A stretch of 64,000 nucleotides of DNA from Spirogloea muscicola. Its lineage: Eukaryota; Streptophyta; Zygnematophyceae; Spirogloeales; Spirogloeaceae. Location of the stretch: positions 475,989 through 539,988 of the forward strand of contig WELB01000087.1 of NCBI GenBank assembly GCA_009602725.1. Direction: 5' to 3'. Both the position numbers and the translations under genes were made by a program. The notes under the pieces were generated by a model. It had not been told where the DNA came from, made no database searches, and saw nothing but the letters and a program-made list of their open reading frames with translations. Positions 29,001-41,400 of this stretch are shown here, piece by piece (the first letter of the stretch is position 1; the number at the start of each line of letters is the position of its first letter).

Positions 29001-31631
29001 CTGCAGCTGTGGCAGCACAGCAAAGTGCTTCCGCAGGAGCAAAGCCATCTGAAACAGTTGATGACAGCAAGATGGGACGCAAAGAAGCACAGTCAAAGCC
29101 TATGGAGGAGGGTCAAGGTCGACGAGTGAGCAGAGGTGCAGGCAAGGGCGGCCTAGGATCAGAGGACAGGTCTCAGCAGGAGGCTGTCAAGCAGAGGAAA
29201 GTGACAGAGAAGCTCCAGACGCTAGAAGGGAGTGAAAGGAAAGCAACTCTACTTCACTCTCAAGGGAGTCGTGTGGCAGCACATGAAGTCGCTGCCGAGA
29301 GGGCAAAGTCAGGTAAAGTAGATGATGAGTGCAGGAAAGATGTGAGAGGAAATCATTCAAGGCCCTCAGACGAGGATTCTGGTTATGGCAAGAGCACAGG
29401 GGCAGGCAGAAGTAGCTCAGGAGCAGGGGATGGGCCTCAGCTGGAGGTTGTGAAGCAGAAGGATGTTGCGGAGAAGTCCTTCAACCAAGGAGATGGTGAC
29501 GAGGAACTCTTCCTGCAGGAGGAGTCTGCAGCAGCACATGCACATGCTGCTGTCAATGCAAAGGCACCTGAAAGAGCTAGTGGTAATAAGAAGGTAGCCA
29601 TGGAAGCACAATTGAAGCCCGAGGAGGAGGATCCAGTACTTAGACGCGATCGCAAAGGAGCAGGCAAGGGCGTTCCAGGAAGAGGGGATGGGCCTCAACA
29701 TGAGGCCCTGAAGCAGAAGCGTAGTCCACATGCCCAGCCAACGAAAGGGAGTAATTTGGAGATGGCTTTGGAGGGCACCTCCCTACTTCCAATTGTGGAC
29801 AGGTGTGAAGTAGCTGAGGAAGGAGAATTAGACGTTTGCACGCAGGAGAGCCAAGGAGCCAGTCATCTGGTCGAGGAGGGCGAGGTCCGCGGAGGTGGTG
29901 ATGAGGCTGGCCAGCCATTGTATGAGATGGATCACCATGCTCCACAGGAAGTTGCTGCAGACGAGCGAAGTCCTACAGGCAACAGCCCTCTGGAGTTGGA
30001 CACAATGGTCAATGCACATTCCGCACAAAAGCACCGATTGGTGTCAGTAGCAGATGAGCGGCAGAAGCATGGCAATGTTCTCTCAGAATCTCAAGTGAAA
30101 CCTACAAAAGGATTGGTGGCCTTACCAAAATGTGAAGAGTCTGAAGATAGGCCGAGTCAAGAAGACAGATTGCGAATGGATAGGATCAAGGACAAGGTAC
30201 ACAAGAAGTCTGCCAGTGGAAGCAATAACGAGCATCAGACAACAAGGGCGCCTACAGCAGTTGCTGCCAGCAAGTCCTTGCAAGACAAGCCAGCAATAAG
30301 GCAGATCAACAGGGAGATTTCCTCTGCAGGAAATGGCAAGCACGAAGATGATAGAAGGGTGAGGTCCGAGCCACGCCTTGCTCCAGCTGAGGAGATTCGT
30401 GACCTGGACTTTTCAGATGAGCAGAAAGCCTCGTCACTTCAGAGGACCGGGCAAGTTGTAGGCCTCGTTGGAAAACCAAGGGGGCAAAACGGCTCATCTG
30501 AACATGGGTCACACAGGCGCCGCAATGGCGATTCGCAAGAGGACTTTTACTCTCATGCTGTGAGGGATAAGCCACAATTGAAAGTGCCTATCACATCCAC
30601 AGCACAGTAAGTGAATGACCATGTTGCCCCTGAGTTGGCTCTATCTCTCTCACATAATCCAGCCTCGTTAGTTGCACAGGACAGATGTGATCATAACTGT
30701 CCTATATGTCAGTCATGCTAAGGAAAGTCTAGCCAACTTGCTGAAAGTCTAGCCAGAGTTTTGTCACATATGCATGCAGCTGACACGACAGCTGTTCTTG
30801 GTGTAACAGGCTTAGAAAGTACGAGCGTGAGTACATTGAGAAGTATGACATTTACCTCAGATTAAGTGGACTGCTTGATACAGACAGGTACTTCTGATTC
30901 TATACTCAGCCTCGTGAGAGATCTACTCGGACATCTTCAATGTAACAACTATTGAATTAGAGGACGTGGTTTGGCTGATGGTTGTGTATTTATTGACTAC
31001 TCAACCAAGCATTGGTGATTACAGAGAGGACTTTGTCCTCCTAAAAAGGGACTTCGACCAAGCAAAGACTAGTGGCGAGAGGTCGAGCATCATCAATATT
31101 ATGAATGTCAAGTTCAGAGAAAAAGTAGAGGTCAGTGCCACACTACCATGCAAATTACAGTATATGCATGTCAATCAAGAAAGACTCTATCTTTGCTTCG
31201 CTTGCTCAGAGCCTCCCTCTGCAATGAACACTCCACTCCACACTCCACAGCAGCAGGAGGTCACCTTGGTTACTGGTGGCGGAGATCGTTTCCAACTTCG
31301 TCTTGTGCTTGACTGTGCTTGCAGAGACACAAACGTATGTCGCAGGCTTTTGACACGTTACACCGAGAGCTCCAGGTGACCATTTGATGATTTCAAATTG
31401 GTGACAATACATCTAAACGAGCAAGAGTCTAAGACATCTGGAGTGACGGCGTCTGAGCAATGCAGGCAAATTAGTCCCCTGAGATTGTGTTAAACTTCTG
31501 TCACCACCATCCAGGTACTGATGTCGCTTCACTGCTTCTTGCACCTGAAGCAGATGCTCAAGCATCAAATTAAAGAGTACTTGGGCACCAGCGACGAGCC
31601 GGGGAGCGGCCTGGAGTCAAGGCAGACTTGA
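26083..31631 (+). CDS. ELL: ELL-like RNA polymerase II elongation factor
   Basis: Thirteen exons keep phase: 26083-26184, 26341-26606, 26816-26859, 27047-27124, 27348-27676, 27817-27891, 27981-28061, 28127-28176, 28297-30606, 30810-30887, 31025-31130, 31325-31375 and 31515-31631, about 1228 residues. The N-terminus (KLTPELVTALGHARR, FDCYCEEAS, GSIWRKLSVLRIL, EKDRWKKRSDEAEKAQKA) resembles the ELL N-terminal domain. A helical block (DLKQLLLKILSEVP, KVDKQVIDRHLKQ) sits where ELL has its winged helix. One 2310-base exon encodes a linker rich in Ser, Glu, Lys and Asp. The C-terminus (RKYEREYIEKYDIYLRL, DFVLLKRDFDQAK, HKRMSQAFDTLHRELQVLMS, HQIKEYLG) matches the occludin/ELL coiled-coil pattern. ELL raises the elongation rate of RNA polymerase II in the nucleus. 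Identity rests on pattern, not on a search. The start is uncertain because triplets and a gap lie upstream. Confidence 0.65.
28800..28960 (+). repeat. Coding Ser-Asp/Glu-Gly low-complexity tract
   Basis: Within the ELL-like linker exon, codons for SES, SDS, GSG and EEDED units repeat for about 50 residues. The reverse strand gives long open frames here only because of this composition. Confidence 0.8.
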
Positions 31632-33140
31632 AGGCTATCTCCACGTCCTCATCCATATTGCGTCGTCTTTCCAAAGACCTTGTGTCGCAAACGCTGTTAT
31701 TTGCCTGCCTCACTGGCTTGACTGACGCTAACTGCCCTGTATTTACAGCAGATGAACCTTGTCGTCACCCACAAGCGCAAAAGCATGTCAGTGCATGCCC
31801 TGCGGTGGCGCGCATCGTTCTAAGAAGAAGAAGTGCTCATGCATCAACGTGCTCAATCATGCATTCGTTGGCGCCACGAGTGGAGGGGGCGAGGGGCGAT
31901 CCCGTGCGCTCGACCAAGAGTCTTGCACGGTGTAGGTGGCGTTGGCCTTGGTTGAGTTTGATAAGGCAGCCGCAGAAGAGTCACCATTTTAGCTTATGGA
32001 GGCCGGCTATTGGCAGTGCGAGCCACTTTGCTTGGTCCGAAAAAGTGGCTCCCAAATAACCAAAGGCGATAATTTGTATGCGATTGCAAGAGGAGGTGCG
32101 TGCAGGTCGCATAGGCGACAATGTGGGGCAGGGCATGCTTTGGCGGTTGAAATGATGGTGGCGGTGGCGGTGTTGGAGGCCAGATGGTCGTGAGGACCTT
32201 GCAGAGGGCAGCTGATCTGTAGCCCCATGTGTGTGCCCCCACGCCTTGGCGTGTCTGCAGCAGAGAGCAGCTCAACTTGGAACCATAGGAGAGGATCAGG
32301 GACCCGCCGCAAAGGCACTTCAATGGTAGAAGCGACTCCAAGGTCTCAACTGCGCATACAGACTGGGGACCTTGCTGCGGACCTTGCTCAAGTCAATGTG
32401 GGCTGGCTTTCCACAGCCCTCAACCCCAATTGAAGAGCTGCTTTTTCCAAGAAATAGCGCTTCTATTGTAAGGCAATAGCTGTGAGAAATTGCTCGCCCA
32501 CAGAGAAAGAGGGGCTAGCAAAGCCAGCCCAAAGGAGTATACAAGGTTTCAAAAAGCCGGATGGCGCGAAAAGCAGGAAATCATCTTCTTCAAAGAGGAA
32601 AGCTTGGGGTGGATGGCTCCGGCCCCTTCAGACCTAGTCCATTCCTCTGGGCGCTTTCTTCTGTGGGCTCGGCTCCTTCAGACCTTGTCCATACCTCTGA
32701 AGAAAGTGCTCGCCCATTGAGGATAGGGGCTGGAAAAGCCAGCCCAAAAAAGAATGAACAGAGTACGAGAAGTGGGCCAGGGGAAGCGACCTTGTCCACT
32801 CCTTTGGGCGCGCTTCTTTCCCAGCCACCAGTCAAGGCTTTCTTTCCTTTTGGGCTGGCCTCTCTATGGGCGAGCTCTTCTCTCATACACACACACTCAC
32901 TCTCATTTCTTCTTCTTCTTACAGCGATAGCTGTCAGGTCACTGTGGAAGAGATGTATCACCAAATGGCTATCTTGAAGTCGCCCCAAAAATATGACAAA
33001 TCCGAAGAGGCCGGAGAAGGCAAGTAGAAGTAGAAGCTCCAAGCTGCTCGAGGCAAACGCTGCCAGAGCTCTGCCAGGCCGTGGCCCAGAGCTGCTCGCT
33101 CCTCGCGCGGGGGGCCGTCGTAGCCGGCCGGCCGGCTTGC
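31632..33140. other. Intergenic with hairpin repeat pieces
   Basis: No gene is seen from 31632 to 32480. From about 32480 to 32870 there is a cluster of hairpin-family fragments: a decayed piece at 32495-32600, then GCTCGCCCATTGAGGATAGG with the full hairpin at 32726-32745, a truncated body, and more CCAGCCC-type boxes. A CACACA tract follows at about 32890. Confidence 0.55.
32708..32800 (+). mobile_element. Hairpin repeat family copy, truncated
   Basis: The hairpin GGGGCTGG-AAAAG-CCAGCCC lies at 32726-32745 and the body GAATGAACAGAGTACGAGAA follows. It breaks off at about 32790, before the CTGCTAAGCAG box, into unrelated sequence. Confidence 0.7.
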
Positions 33141-33159
33141 CGTGCCTCAGCCCCGGCCT

Positions 33160-33198
<39 letters not shown>

Positions 33199-33330
33199 GG
33201 ATGGNCGCAGAGCGGCTCTTCCGGCGGCGCGGCCGCCGCCGCCGCCATTGCCGCTCGCGGTCCCAGCGGCAGCTGCCAGAGTCCCCGCCAGCAGCCCGCC
33301 CGAGGTCTTGCCCCACTTGACACCGCAGAC
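33160..33330. repeat. GGC/GCC triplet run with single N
   Basis: A dense GGC run at 33163-33200 ends in a single undetermined base at 33205, followed by GCC-rich sequence. The position, upstream of the bTHX exons, fits the 5' end and transit-peptide region of that gene, but no start codon can be fixed. Confidence 0.5.
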
Positions 33331-33477
33331 TCCTGTGGCGCGGCGGCCGCGCCGCTTGCTTCCATAAGCTCAGGAGTTGTGGTAGTGAGGCTGTGACAGG
33401 CGTAGAGTTGCAAGCGGAGATCGTCAATAATGTAGTCCCCAAAAGCCCTGTCCTCGGAACCCTTCACCCAGATTTTG

Positions 33478-33572
33478 GTGAACCTAAACCTGACCTAAAC
33501 CTGACCTAAACCTTAACCTTGAAATCTAAAGCTGAACGGAACGTTCACCTAAACCTAAACCTAAACCTAGAC
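33478..33572. repeat. Interstitial telomere-like repeat
   Basis: CCTAAA units recur: AACCTGACCTAAACCTGACC, then three CCTAAA units and a CCTAGA from about 33549. These are six-base variants of the plant-type CCCTAAA telomere unit, in degenerate tandem. Weaker traces occur near 11975-12008, 14310-14345, 14860 and 50233. Confidence 0.65.
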
Positions 33573-34210
33573 GCAGCCTGAACTATACTCACTCGTACCT
33601 GAGCTCTCAAGCTGGCTGCAGGCTCCAACCTGCTGGCACGGGCCAGGTCTCTGCATGTTTACCGCTTGTGGCACTAATCCTTTGCCGGAGTCCCCGATTG
33701 GCTCAACCAGGTGCTTGCCTGTTGCGTGCGAGGCTGGACGGAGGAAGCCCTGCAGCACTGGCGGCTCCTCTTGCCAGAGTGCCATGGCGTCCTTGCTAGG
33801 CCATTGTGAGTTGAAGTGCACATCTTAGCAGTGGTTACTGTTAGCTGGGCAGGATGGTTGCAGCTGCTCCCTCAGAATCGCAAGCCTTGCTCTTCTGTGT
33901 AGCTCGGTTGTTAGGCATCTCTGCTACCGCCGGCTGGCGGCTCATCTTGGGCTTTCCTTTGTATCTCCTGATAATATCGTCCTAATTGTAGACCCTGCTT
34001 ATGCGTCAATCCTTCTCGGGAAGGCCCCCTGCATTGTTGGAAGCAAAAGCTGGGCTCAGGGCTTGAGCTGTTTCCAGCTGTCCGCTTGCTTGGACGAGCT
34101 GCTGTCGTGCTGGCGGCCTGATATCTGTCAAGCTCGGCCCCTGGACACACCTGCAGTCTCACATCGGTACTGGTGCCATCATCTGGAGCACATCCAAGCA
34201 CCACTTGCAG

Positions 34211-34573
34211 AACATCGGCTTTCCCTGCACTGCCCAGCCTCCCAGCACCAGGTATGTCGTATGCTGCTTACTTGGAGCTGTACTGAAAGGAGCGAGCAAG
34301 CAGCCCCACTGATCAGCAGCCAACTGTGACAATGCAGGATCCTGGCCTCTGAGATGCTCGCAAGTCCACCAGTCGAAGGCCGATACGGTGTGGGCGCCAA
34401 GTGGTGCAGTAGCCGTGCCCCTGTTGTGCGGCCGGGGGGACAAGCGTACCAAGCGTGGCAAGCGCTTTCGTCACTCGTTCGGCAATGCACGGCCCAGTCG
34501 AGGGCGTAGGGCTCGGAGGCTGAAGGCAAAGCTCGAAATTGACGACCCATCCTCGGATATGGGCCCCCCTTGA
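34211..34573 (+). CDS. PSRP4: Plastid 30S ribosomal protein bTHX (PSRP4), C-terminal exons
   Basis: Exon 34211-34251 (TSAFPALPSLPAP) and exon 34410-34573 join in phase to read PAPVAVPLLCGRGDKRTKRG and then KRFRHSFGNARPSRGRRARR, ending DMGPP with a stop at 34573. The block CGRGDKRTKRGKRF-HSFGNARP is the signature of bacterial Thx and the plastid-specific ribosomal protein 4, a tiny basic protein buried in the small-subunit head. The upstream part should be a transit peptide. Candidate Ala/Ser-rich frames lie at 33205-33396, but no clean junction could be fixed, so the gene is given without its 5' exon. The short acidic tail EIDDPSSD is usual in plant PSRP4. Longer antisense frames over this stretch are shadows. 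Confidence 0.78.
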
Positions 34574-35474
34574 TTGCTGTGTCGTCTTCCCAGGTGAGTG
34601 ATTGGTCAATGGAGACGGAGATAGCAACTCTTCTCTGCTCCTTTGTTCCTCTGCTGCAATGAGTCACGATCCAGCCTTGGCGAGATTACTTGGACTTAGT
34701 TGCCTTGAAACCTTGGTTTACAATTCAGGCCACAATCCCCAACCAAGATAGTATGTAAAGCTCAAGGTTGCTTGCAAGTTATTAAGATAGTTGCGCCACT
34801 ACCTGGCCAATGCATGCCGCTTGCACTGAGCTAGATATGACCAAGCAGAGGGCTCAGGCCTGCTAAGAAACATTTCAATTACGACTTTAAGTTTTCCAAA
34901 ATTCACTGACAGTGTTGCACTAGTGCAGCATTTCAAGAAGATGGAGCTGTGGATGCGCTTGGCTCAAACAGAGAAAGCACGCGGGCGCAGGACATGAACC
35001 GGAGACACAAGCGAGCCAATACACTGTGCATGTGGAGGGCATAAGTGCAAGTGATGGGGCTACATACACGATAGCCTAGGCTAAGAGGGGCTTAAGATAC
35101 AGAGCGAAAAAGGGCTGAAGGAGGGCTTTAGTACCCAAGGGTGAGCACACACAATTGGACAGGCTCACTTGGAAGCAAGAGAGCGTGCCCCAGCTCCACA
35201 ACCCATTCTTTTACTAGGATAGAAGAATTTGTAGATTAAGATGAATAGTGAAGGCATGAAATGTGCCTAGGTTGAAAGATCTTTGGCAACGCCTGCAATA
35301 AGAAGGAAGGGAAAAAGAGCTGAATTCCAAGTCAGACCAAGAGATCATGAACTGCGGGTACAGTCGACCTTAAAGAATTTTGGATGACACTTGTGGCAAT
35401 GTGGGAGGTTTTGTCACCATTCACCTTGCAAACAGGCCTGGCTGTGTGGCAGAAGCCAACTTAGGGTCTGCTAT
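34574..35474. other. Intergenic with TIR-family remnant
   Basis: Downstream of bTHX and of the SIK1-like stop. A single TIR-family end (GGTGAGCACACACAATTGGA, then CAGGCTCACTTGG) lies at about 35138-35172, preceded by AGGGCTGAAGGAGGGCTTTA, a block also seen near 690 and 47615. The partner end was not found. Otherwise nothing is recognised. Confidence 0.5.
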
Positions 35475-38400
35475 CTACAGTCTGAGAATGGTCCGAAGCG
35501 TGTCCGAAAGATTCTGAATGATCTGCTTTTCCTGCCCCACCTGCCAGCCCTGCAGGGGCATCTCATTGTAGCATCTGCATACATGCAAGAGGGTTGCCCA
35601 TTAAGACAGCTTGGCAGCTGTCAGTGCTCTTGTAATGGACGGTTTGTGGCACAAGCTTCAGCGTCAGTATGATCCTGAGAAGTTGAGGATATTAGTAAGA
35701 CCGTGACTAGCCACCAAGCAAGAGAGGTGTCACTGTCAGCTTGGAAATGCATGAGCATGGCTCATAGACCTGTGCATAGCAATGTAAGTAAGAAGCTAGA
35801 GCTGAAGTCAGCTCAGAAAAGCACGAGCAATCCAAGCAAGCAGTACATACTGCTTGTGATATGCCAGAGCTCGTGCGAGGTTGGGTAATGTGGTGCTGCC
35901 AGCAAGCCGGCGGTACACACTTGGTGGTAGGGGCATCTGCACCAGTGCCAAGCGTGAACAGGAACTCCAACAGTCAACAACAGCAAAAAAGCATGCAAAC
36001 ACTGGCGGACCAAGAATGTCAAAGGCTCAGCCTCACCTCCCAATCTGCAACTTGAAGCCAAGCACAAACAACCCAAAGGAAATAATAGCTACCGGTTAAG
36101 TTGCCTAACGAACTTCCTGCAGCATCACTCACCAGATTTTGATGGCATTTTATTAGCAACAGCAATTGAAGCTTGCAATGTAGACCATAATGGCGACAAT
36201 GCAAACAGAAGATGAAAGCAGACATCTAGAATGCAGTATACATCAGCTGACCTACAGTTTCCAGCTGTACAGGCCAAGCCTCACATCAACTCCAGGTGCT
36301 TTACGGTGGAGGCGATGTCCAGCAGCTAAGCCACCCCCACTGTAGAGCTCCTGTATTGTCTCCAGTGCAATCTCGCTGCCCCCGGGTGCTCCTTTGTTGC
36401 CAATGCCATCAGTGCCCGGCGTAGATATAAGAGCAAGTGGAGAGATGTCCGTGGCTTTGAGAAGTGGGATGGGGAGCGTGCTGCCTGCAGCATACACAGC
36501 CAGGATCTGTGCAGCGCCAGGGCAGCGTGGCCGAGATCAGAGCTCCAGACATACCAAAGGCTATGGCTAAGTTTGTCCTTCACTTCCAGAACTTGAAATC
36601 AGCTACCAGTAATCTCACTCCAATCATCACAATGAGAAATTCTTCTCCTGCATGTCCTAATCTCTTGGGGCAGTAGGCTTGTGGCTTGAGACATGGGCTC
36701 AATTCATGAAGGTTACCTTATCTTGCAGTGAGATGCCTCTGGTGAGGGTTCCCACTCCTGGGGAGCTGTCAGTAGGCTGTACACCCAACATGCTGGGGCC
36801 AGCCTCCGCGCTCCTCCTTCGGAGCTCCGCAGAATACAGCGGGGAAGGAAGACGAGAGGAGGGCGAATAAGCAGCATGCTGGCGCTGGCCAACGGGATAC
36901 ATGGGCACTCCAGGGGACGTCGACATATGTTGATGTATCAGCACATTTTCCAGTCTGTCACACAAGCTTATGAGAATTAGTGGAATGTCCTCTGTGTTGC
37001 AACATCATGCTCATAACCAAGAATTAGTGCTCGTTCTACATCCGCTGCTTGTGTGCTACATGCTTCCTACGTAAGGACAGGCTTGGACCAAGAGTGACCT
37101 GCCATTGACACTCTTGTTTGTATGATAAGTGCTTACCTTCGATCCACATTGCTTAGAGTGGCGCCTCGCTGGCTGTCTGGAGAGGGGGAAAGGCTGTCTG
37201 CAAAGTCCGCATCGTGCTCGTCCAGCTGAAGCTCTCGTGGCCTTCTTGTCTTGTGAACAACCATAGTACCTGGGTCTGCCGAGGAAGTGAGGCATGCTTG
37301 CTTAGAGTTGGGCTAGGACTGGCATGTGAGTGCTCAGTAGTTATATATAAGATTTATGCGGTGGACTATGACTTGCAAACGAATTTAGGTCACTGCAATC
37401 TTCAATTTGAAAAAGCGTCAGATGCCAAAGAGCTAGAAGCTGTGGCCAATGTGAAGGGGACATGAGCTGCAGGCAGAGACCTATGTCGTCACCGGGGGTG
37501 CCTGAAGCAAAGCTGGCAGCCGTGGCTTTGCTGGGGACAGTCGTGTACTCGTTCTGCTCTGCCTTGACAAGCATGGTGCCTGCCCCGTAGCCATCTGCTC
37601 CAGCTTTCACTGTCTGTCCCTCATCCCACGACCATTCTCCATTCTGTGCAAGCTGTGGATGAGGTAGCGAGGAGAATGCTTTGAGCTTCGCAGCCGTGAG
37701 TTGCATCCACTTGCATGCAGGTTGCTTACAATCTGTAGTTCATAAGCCTTGGTGTGCAATGCTTCAGTGGGCTGCATTTGTACAAGTTATATAGGCCAGG
37801 CAGCTGGTAGTGAACCCACAGGACCTACATAAGCTAGTAAGCTGATAGAAGTGTTCAGTCGCATGACCTGCCTGGCAGGTATACTCTTGACCTAGGAGTA
37901 CACATGGCAGATATACTCTTGATATAGGAGTACACATAATCCATCATGCCAAGGAAGTAAGTAAGGATAAGTGCTAGGCAAGCACTCTGCATCTCCCTAC
38001 CGAATTGCTAGCAGAGTTATCGGCGTCTTGATAGGTTGACCGTCTTGCTTGAAGCTCCATGCGTATGGCTCTTGCTCTCTCTATGCGGGGCACAAGAGAA
38101 GCTGCAGAGCCCTTGCATTTCTCTATGAACTTGTGCTGCAGTTGCAGAAGGACCCAACTTGACGCTGATGAGTTTGTCTTCAAGCTCGACTACAGCGGAA
38201 ACAGGAAGCAATCTGGCAGCTTTGGTGTAACTTGACAAATGCATGAAGAAGAGCTCGGATGCAACTTGCTCAAATTTATTTTCTCAAGTGGCAATGACTT
38301 CCACAATACTTACACAACACTCAAATACTAGCTCCGCCTGAACGTGACATAAGGCGCAGACAACTTGTGATGTGTACAACCTCAAGGAGGGCACTTGCAT

Positions 38401-41400
38401 TTGGCCGAAGACGTGGCTCCTTGGCCAAGCATTTGGCAATGTAATCATGAAACACCAAGGACCTGCAGTATTGGAAGTCAGAGTTATAAATGGTGGGCCA
38501 CAAATTGTCACATTCGACTCCTCAGCATCCACTACTACAGGACGTTGTTTAGTAAGCCCTGATGATGCTAGCTGCATTTGAATAGGCAGCAAAGGATGAT
38601 TCCATGGCTCAAGATGATCCTTTTTGAGCCACAACGACTGACACAAGACATGGGTATCTTACCACTTCTCCTTATCTTCAAGCATTGGTGCTGGCTCTCG
38701 TGAGATCATGAAGATGACCTGCTCAGCTAGAAACAATGTGGTACAAAATCATCAGAAACTAAAAGCACCAGCGCACATGACGAAGTTTATGTAAGGAATT
38801 GAGAAGCACTGAGCAGGGAATAGTAGAACAATTGTAGAGGGGGACAGGCTTACTCGCATGGGGTGCACATTGGAACGAGGAGGCAATAACTGAACAAGCA
38901 TTGAGAGTGACCAAGTCAATTGCTGTCTACAAGGTCCAGATTTTACAGGAACTGCAGTGAGGCATGCCCATTTGCTGTTAAGCAAGAGACTGGGGCAACT
39001 GACAACCTGTACTGCCCCAAACTTGCAAGCCAAACAACAGCATGTTGCATCTGCCAAATTCTTGGATCAAGATTGAGTGCAGGACCTCAGCCATTTCAAT
39101 TGCAGAGATACCCAATGCCCAGACATCGACCTGCCAGGTCAAACCAAGACGTGTTACTCAAAGACAGAGGGCGTTGTAGCAGTGCTGCATGGACATGCTC
39201 AGCAGTCATGATACGAGATACTGGATGCCAGTCTGTGGTGGAGAGAAAGGTCCTCAGACGAACATCATGACGTATTGTGTTACTAGTAGGGAACTAAGAG
39301 AAGGTGTCAGCGTATTCAATACCTTCCCATCATACAGATTCTCCTGAATAACCTCTGGAGCCATCCAGTGTGGCGTACCAATGAACTACAGAAGGTAGCA
39401 AATTGCACAAATTTGGAGATGTCAGCAAAATGCCTACGAGGACAGCCAGGCACAATTCATGGCACACCCACAGCAGACATCAAGAAGAACAACAAATAAC
39501 CCCTTGTAGATTGGGTAAAGCAAGCGCCTCACTGTGTTGCGCTTTGAGATTGTGGATGTCAACTGAGCTGCTACCCCAAAATCGCCTGTAACACATGCAG
39601 ATAAGTGGCACTTCAGGAGAGAAGGACACGTTGGTCAGATATCCCTCAAAGAACTAAGATTTGGTCATACATCATGGCGACTACAGTCAGTGTGGATCAA
39701 CCTCCTAGACAGAGACCGTGCGAAGAAATTACCAAGCTTGACTTCTCCAGTATCAGTCAGCAGAATGTTTCCACCCTTTATATCCCTGTGGACCTTCTGG
39801 ATGCCATGAAGGTAAGCAAGACCCTGCCAGACAGGAGTACCAAATTGTGCTGAGCGCCACACAGCAAGCTTTCTGACCCCTAAAGGTGCCATCGCCACAA
39901 GCTAAGAATGGCGTCTGCTGGGCTTGGAGAGCTTGATTGAGCTGAGAATCACTCAGCAGGTAACAAAAACCTTAAGAGCCTCTTTGCAGATGTAGGCTAT
40001 CATGTGCTCCTCAAGCGGTTGATCAGTGTGATTCATAAGGTCCGCCACGCTCCCTCCGCCACAGTACTCCATGACAATCTGCTCAATGATTGAGCACGGC
40101 GGTCAGACTACTGGTGCAATGAGCTAGTTGCTACTATCTAATTAATCCTCTAACTCTAGCATCCGGCAAAGAAGGCCTAGAATAACAGGAGTTCCTCACT
40201 TGCAGGGCTTAACGATGCCTAGTGCAGTCATAGCAGTAGCAGTCAACAAGGTTCTCATTGCTTCCCCAAAGATTTTGCTTCTTCTTGCTTACACTTCATG
40301 CTGCTCTGCAAGGAGCAGACTGCTCACAGCATGGAGTGTGAAGAGAACCACCGAACAGAGCAGCTGCTTTCACAAGTAATGTACATACCCAAAGAAAGTC
40401 ATCTCCTTGGTAGCTCCCAAGATATCGGACAACATTCGGGTTGTTGCATTGTTGCAGCATTTCAATCTCACCTCGTATGTCCTCAAAACCCTCCTCCTGC
40501 GCATGCTTGAGCTTTAGTATGCTCTGCTTACAAGTACAATCATATGAAGCCCTAAACCTAAAGCCTTCACCCCTGATCTCAGTAATCATTCAGGTTGTCA
40601 GGTCTTCAGATTCTTGGGATTTCAGCTTCGCAGATTTCAGATGTCAGGTCTTAGGTCTTAGGTTTTCAAGTTCGCAGGTTTCAGATATCAGGTCTTGAGT
40701 TTAAGACAACTTGCAATGCATCCTCTATGACTTAGAACGGCTTGATTTGGTCCTCTTCCCAGGTTCACGCGTTGTGCTGCTTGAGGTGAATGCATACCCC
40801 TGCGTCCCAGAATAACACATGCTCCCTGATAAATTGGTTGCTAGCAAACATCAGAAGTCTGTGTGCCTTAAAAGAAGACTGTGTTGCTAGACAGGGACTG
40901 AAATCAGGAGGTGGTTTTCAGCAGGACCTCTGGTTGAGAAGGAGCATCTTATACTGACCCCTTCAGCAAGAGACAGGACTTTGATTGCGACCAATTCGGA
41001 CGTTCTAAGATCCCTTGCTTTGAAGACTGCCCCATACGATCCTTTGCCTGTCATGAACGGGAGCAAATAGCGTCACATGCCTGCTAGCCTCCACAAGTTT
41101 ACCACTTTGGGAAGCCATACTCGCACAACCTTGTCATAAGCTGCGACGTTGCAGCAGATGCCCTTATTTGCAACACCATTGCCTAGCATGAAGCTAATTA
41201 TCAGCACAGGGTAGACACATCAACTTGTGCACCCGAGCATGTTGACTCAAGCTGCAGGCCTAGTGTGCATGGATCTCCTGCCATTCAGGACATGCAGCAT
41301 CCATGCTCCACCAGTGTGAGGCACCACTTAATGGCACCCGTCTTGCAAGTGAGGTTACGTCAATGGAGCCAGTGACACGTAAGGCCTGGATATGACGAGA

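Noticed and set aside
28704-29096. Long minus-strand frames under the ELL-like linker exon
   Set aside because: They arise from the Ser/Asp/Glu codon bias of the sense strand and have no family features.
31994-32341. 115-residue minus-strand frame with a Pro run
   Set aside because: The proline run comes from a CCACCG simple repeat; nothing else is protein-like.
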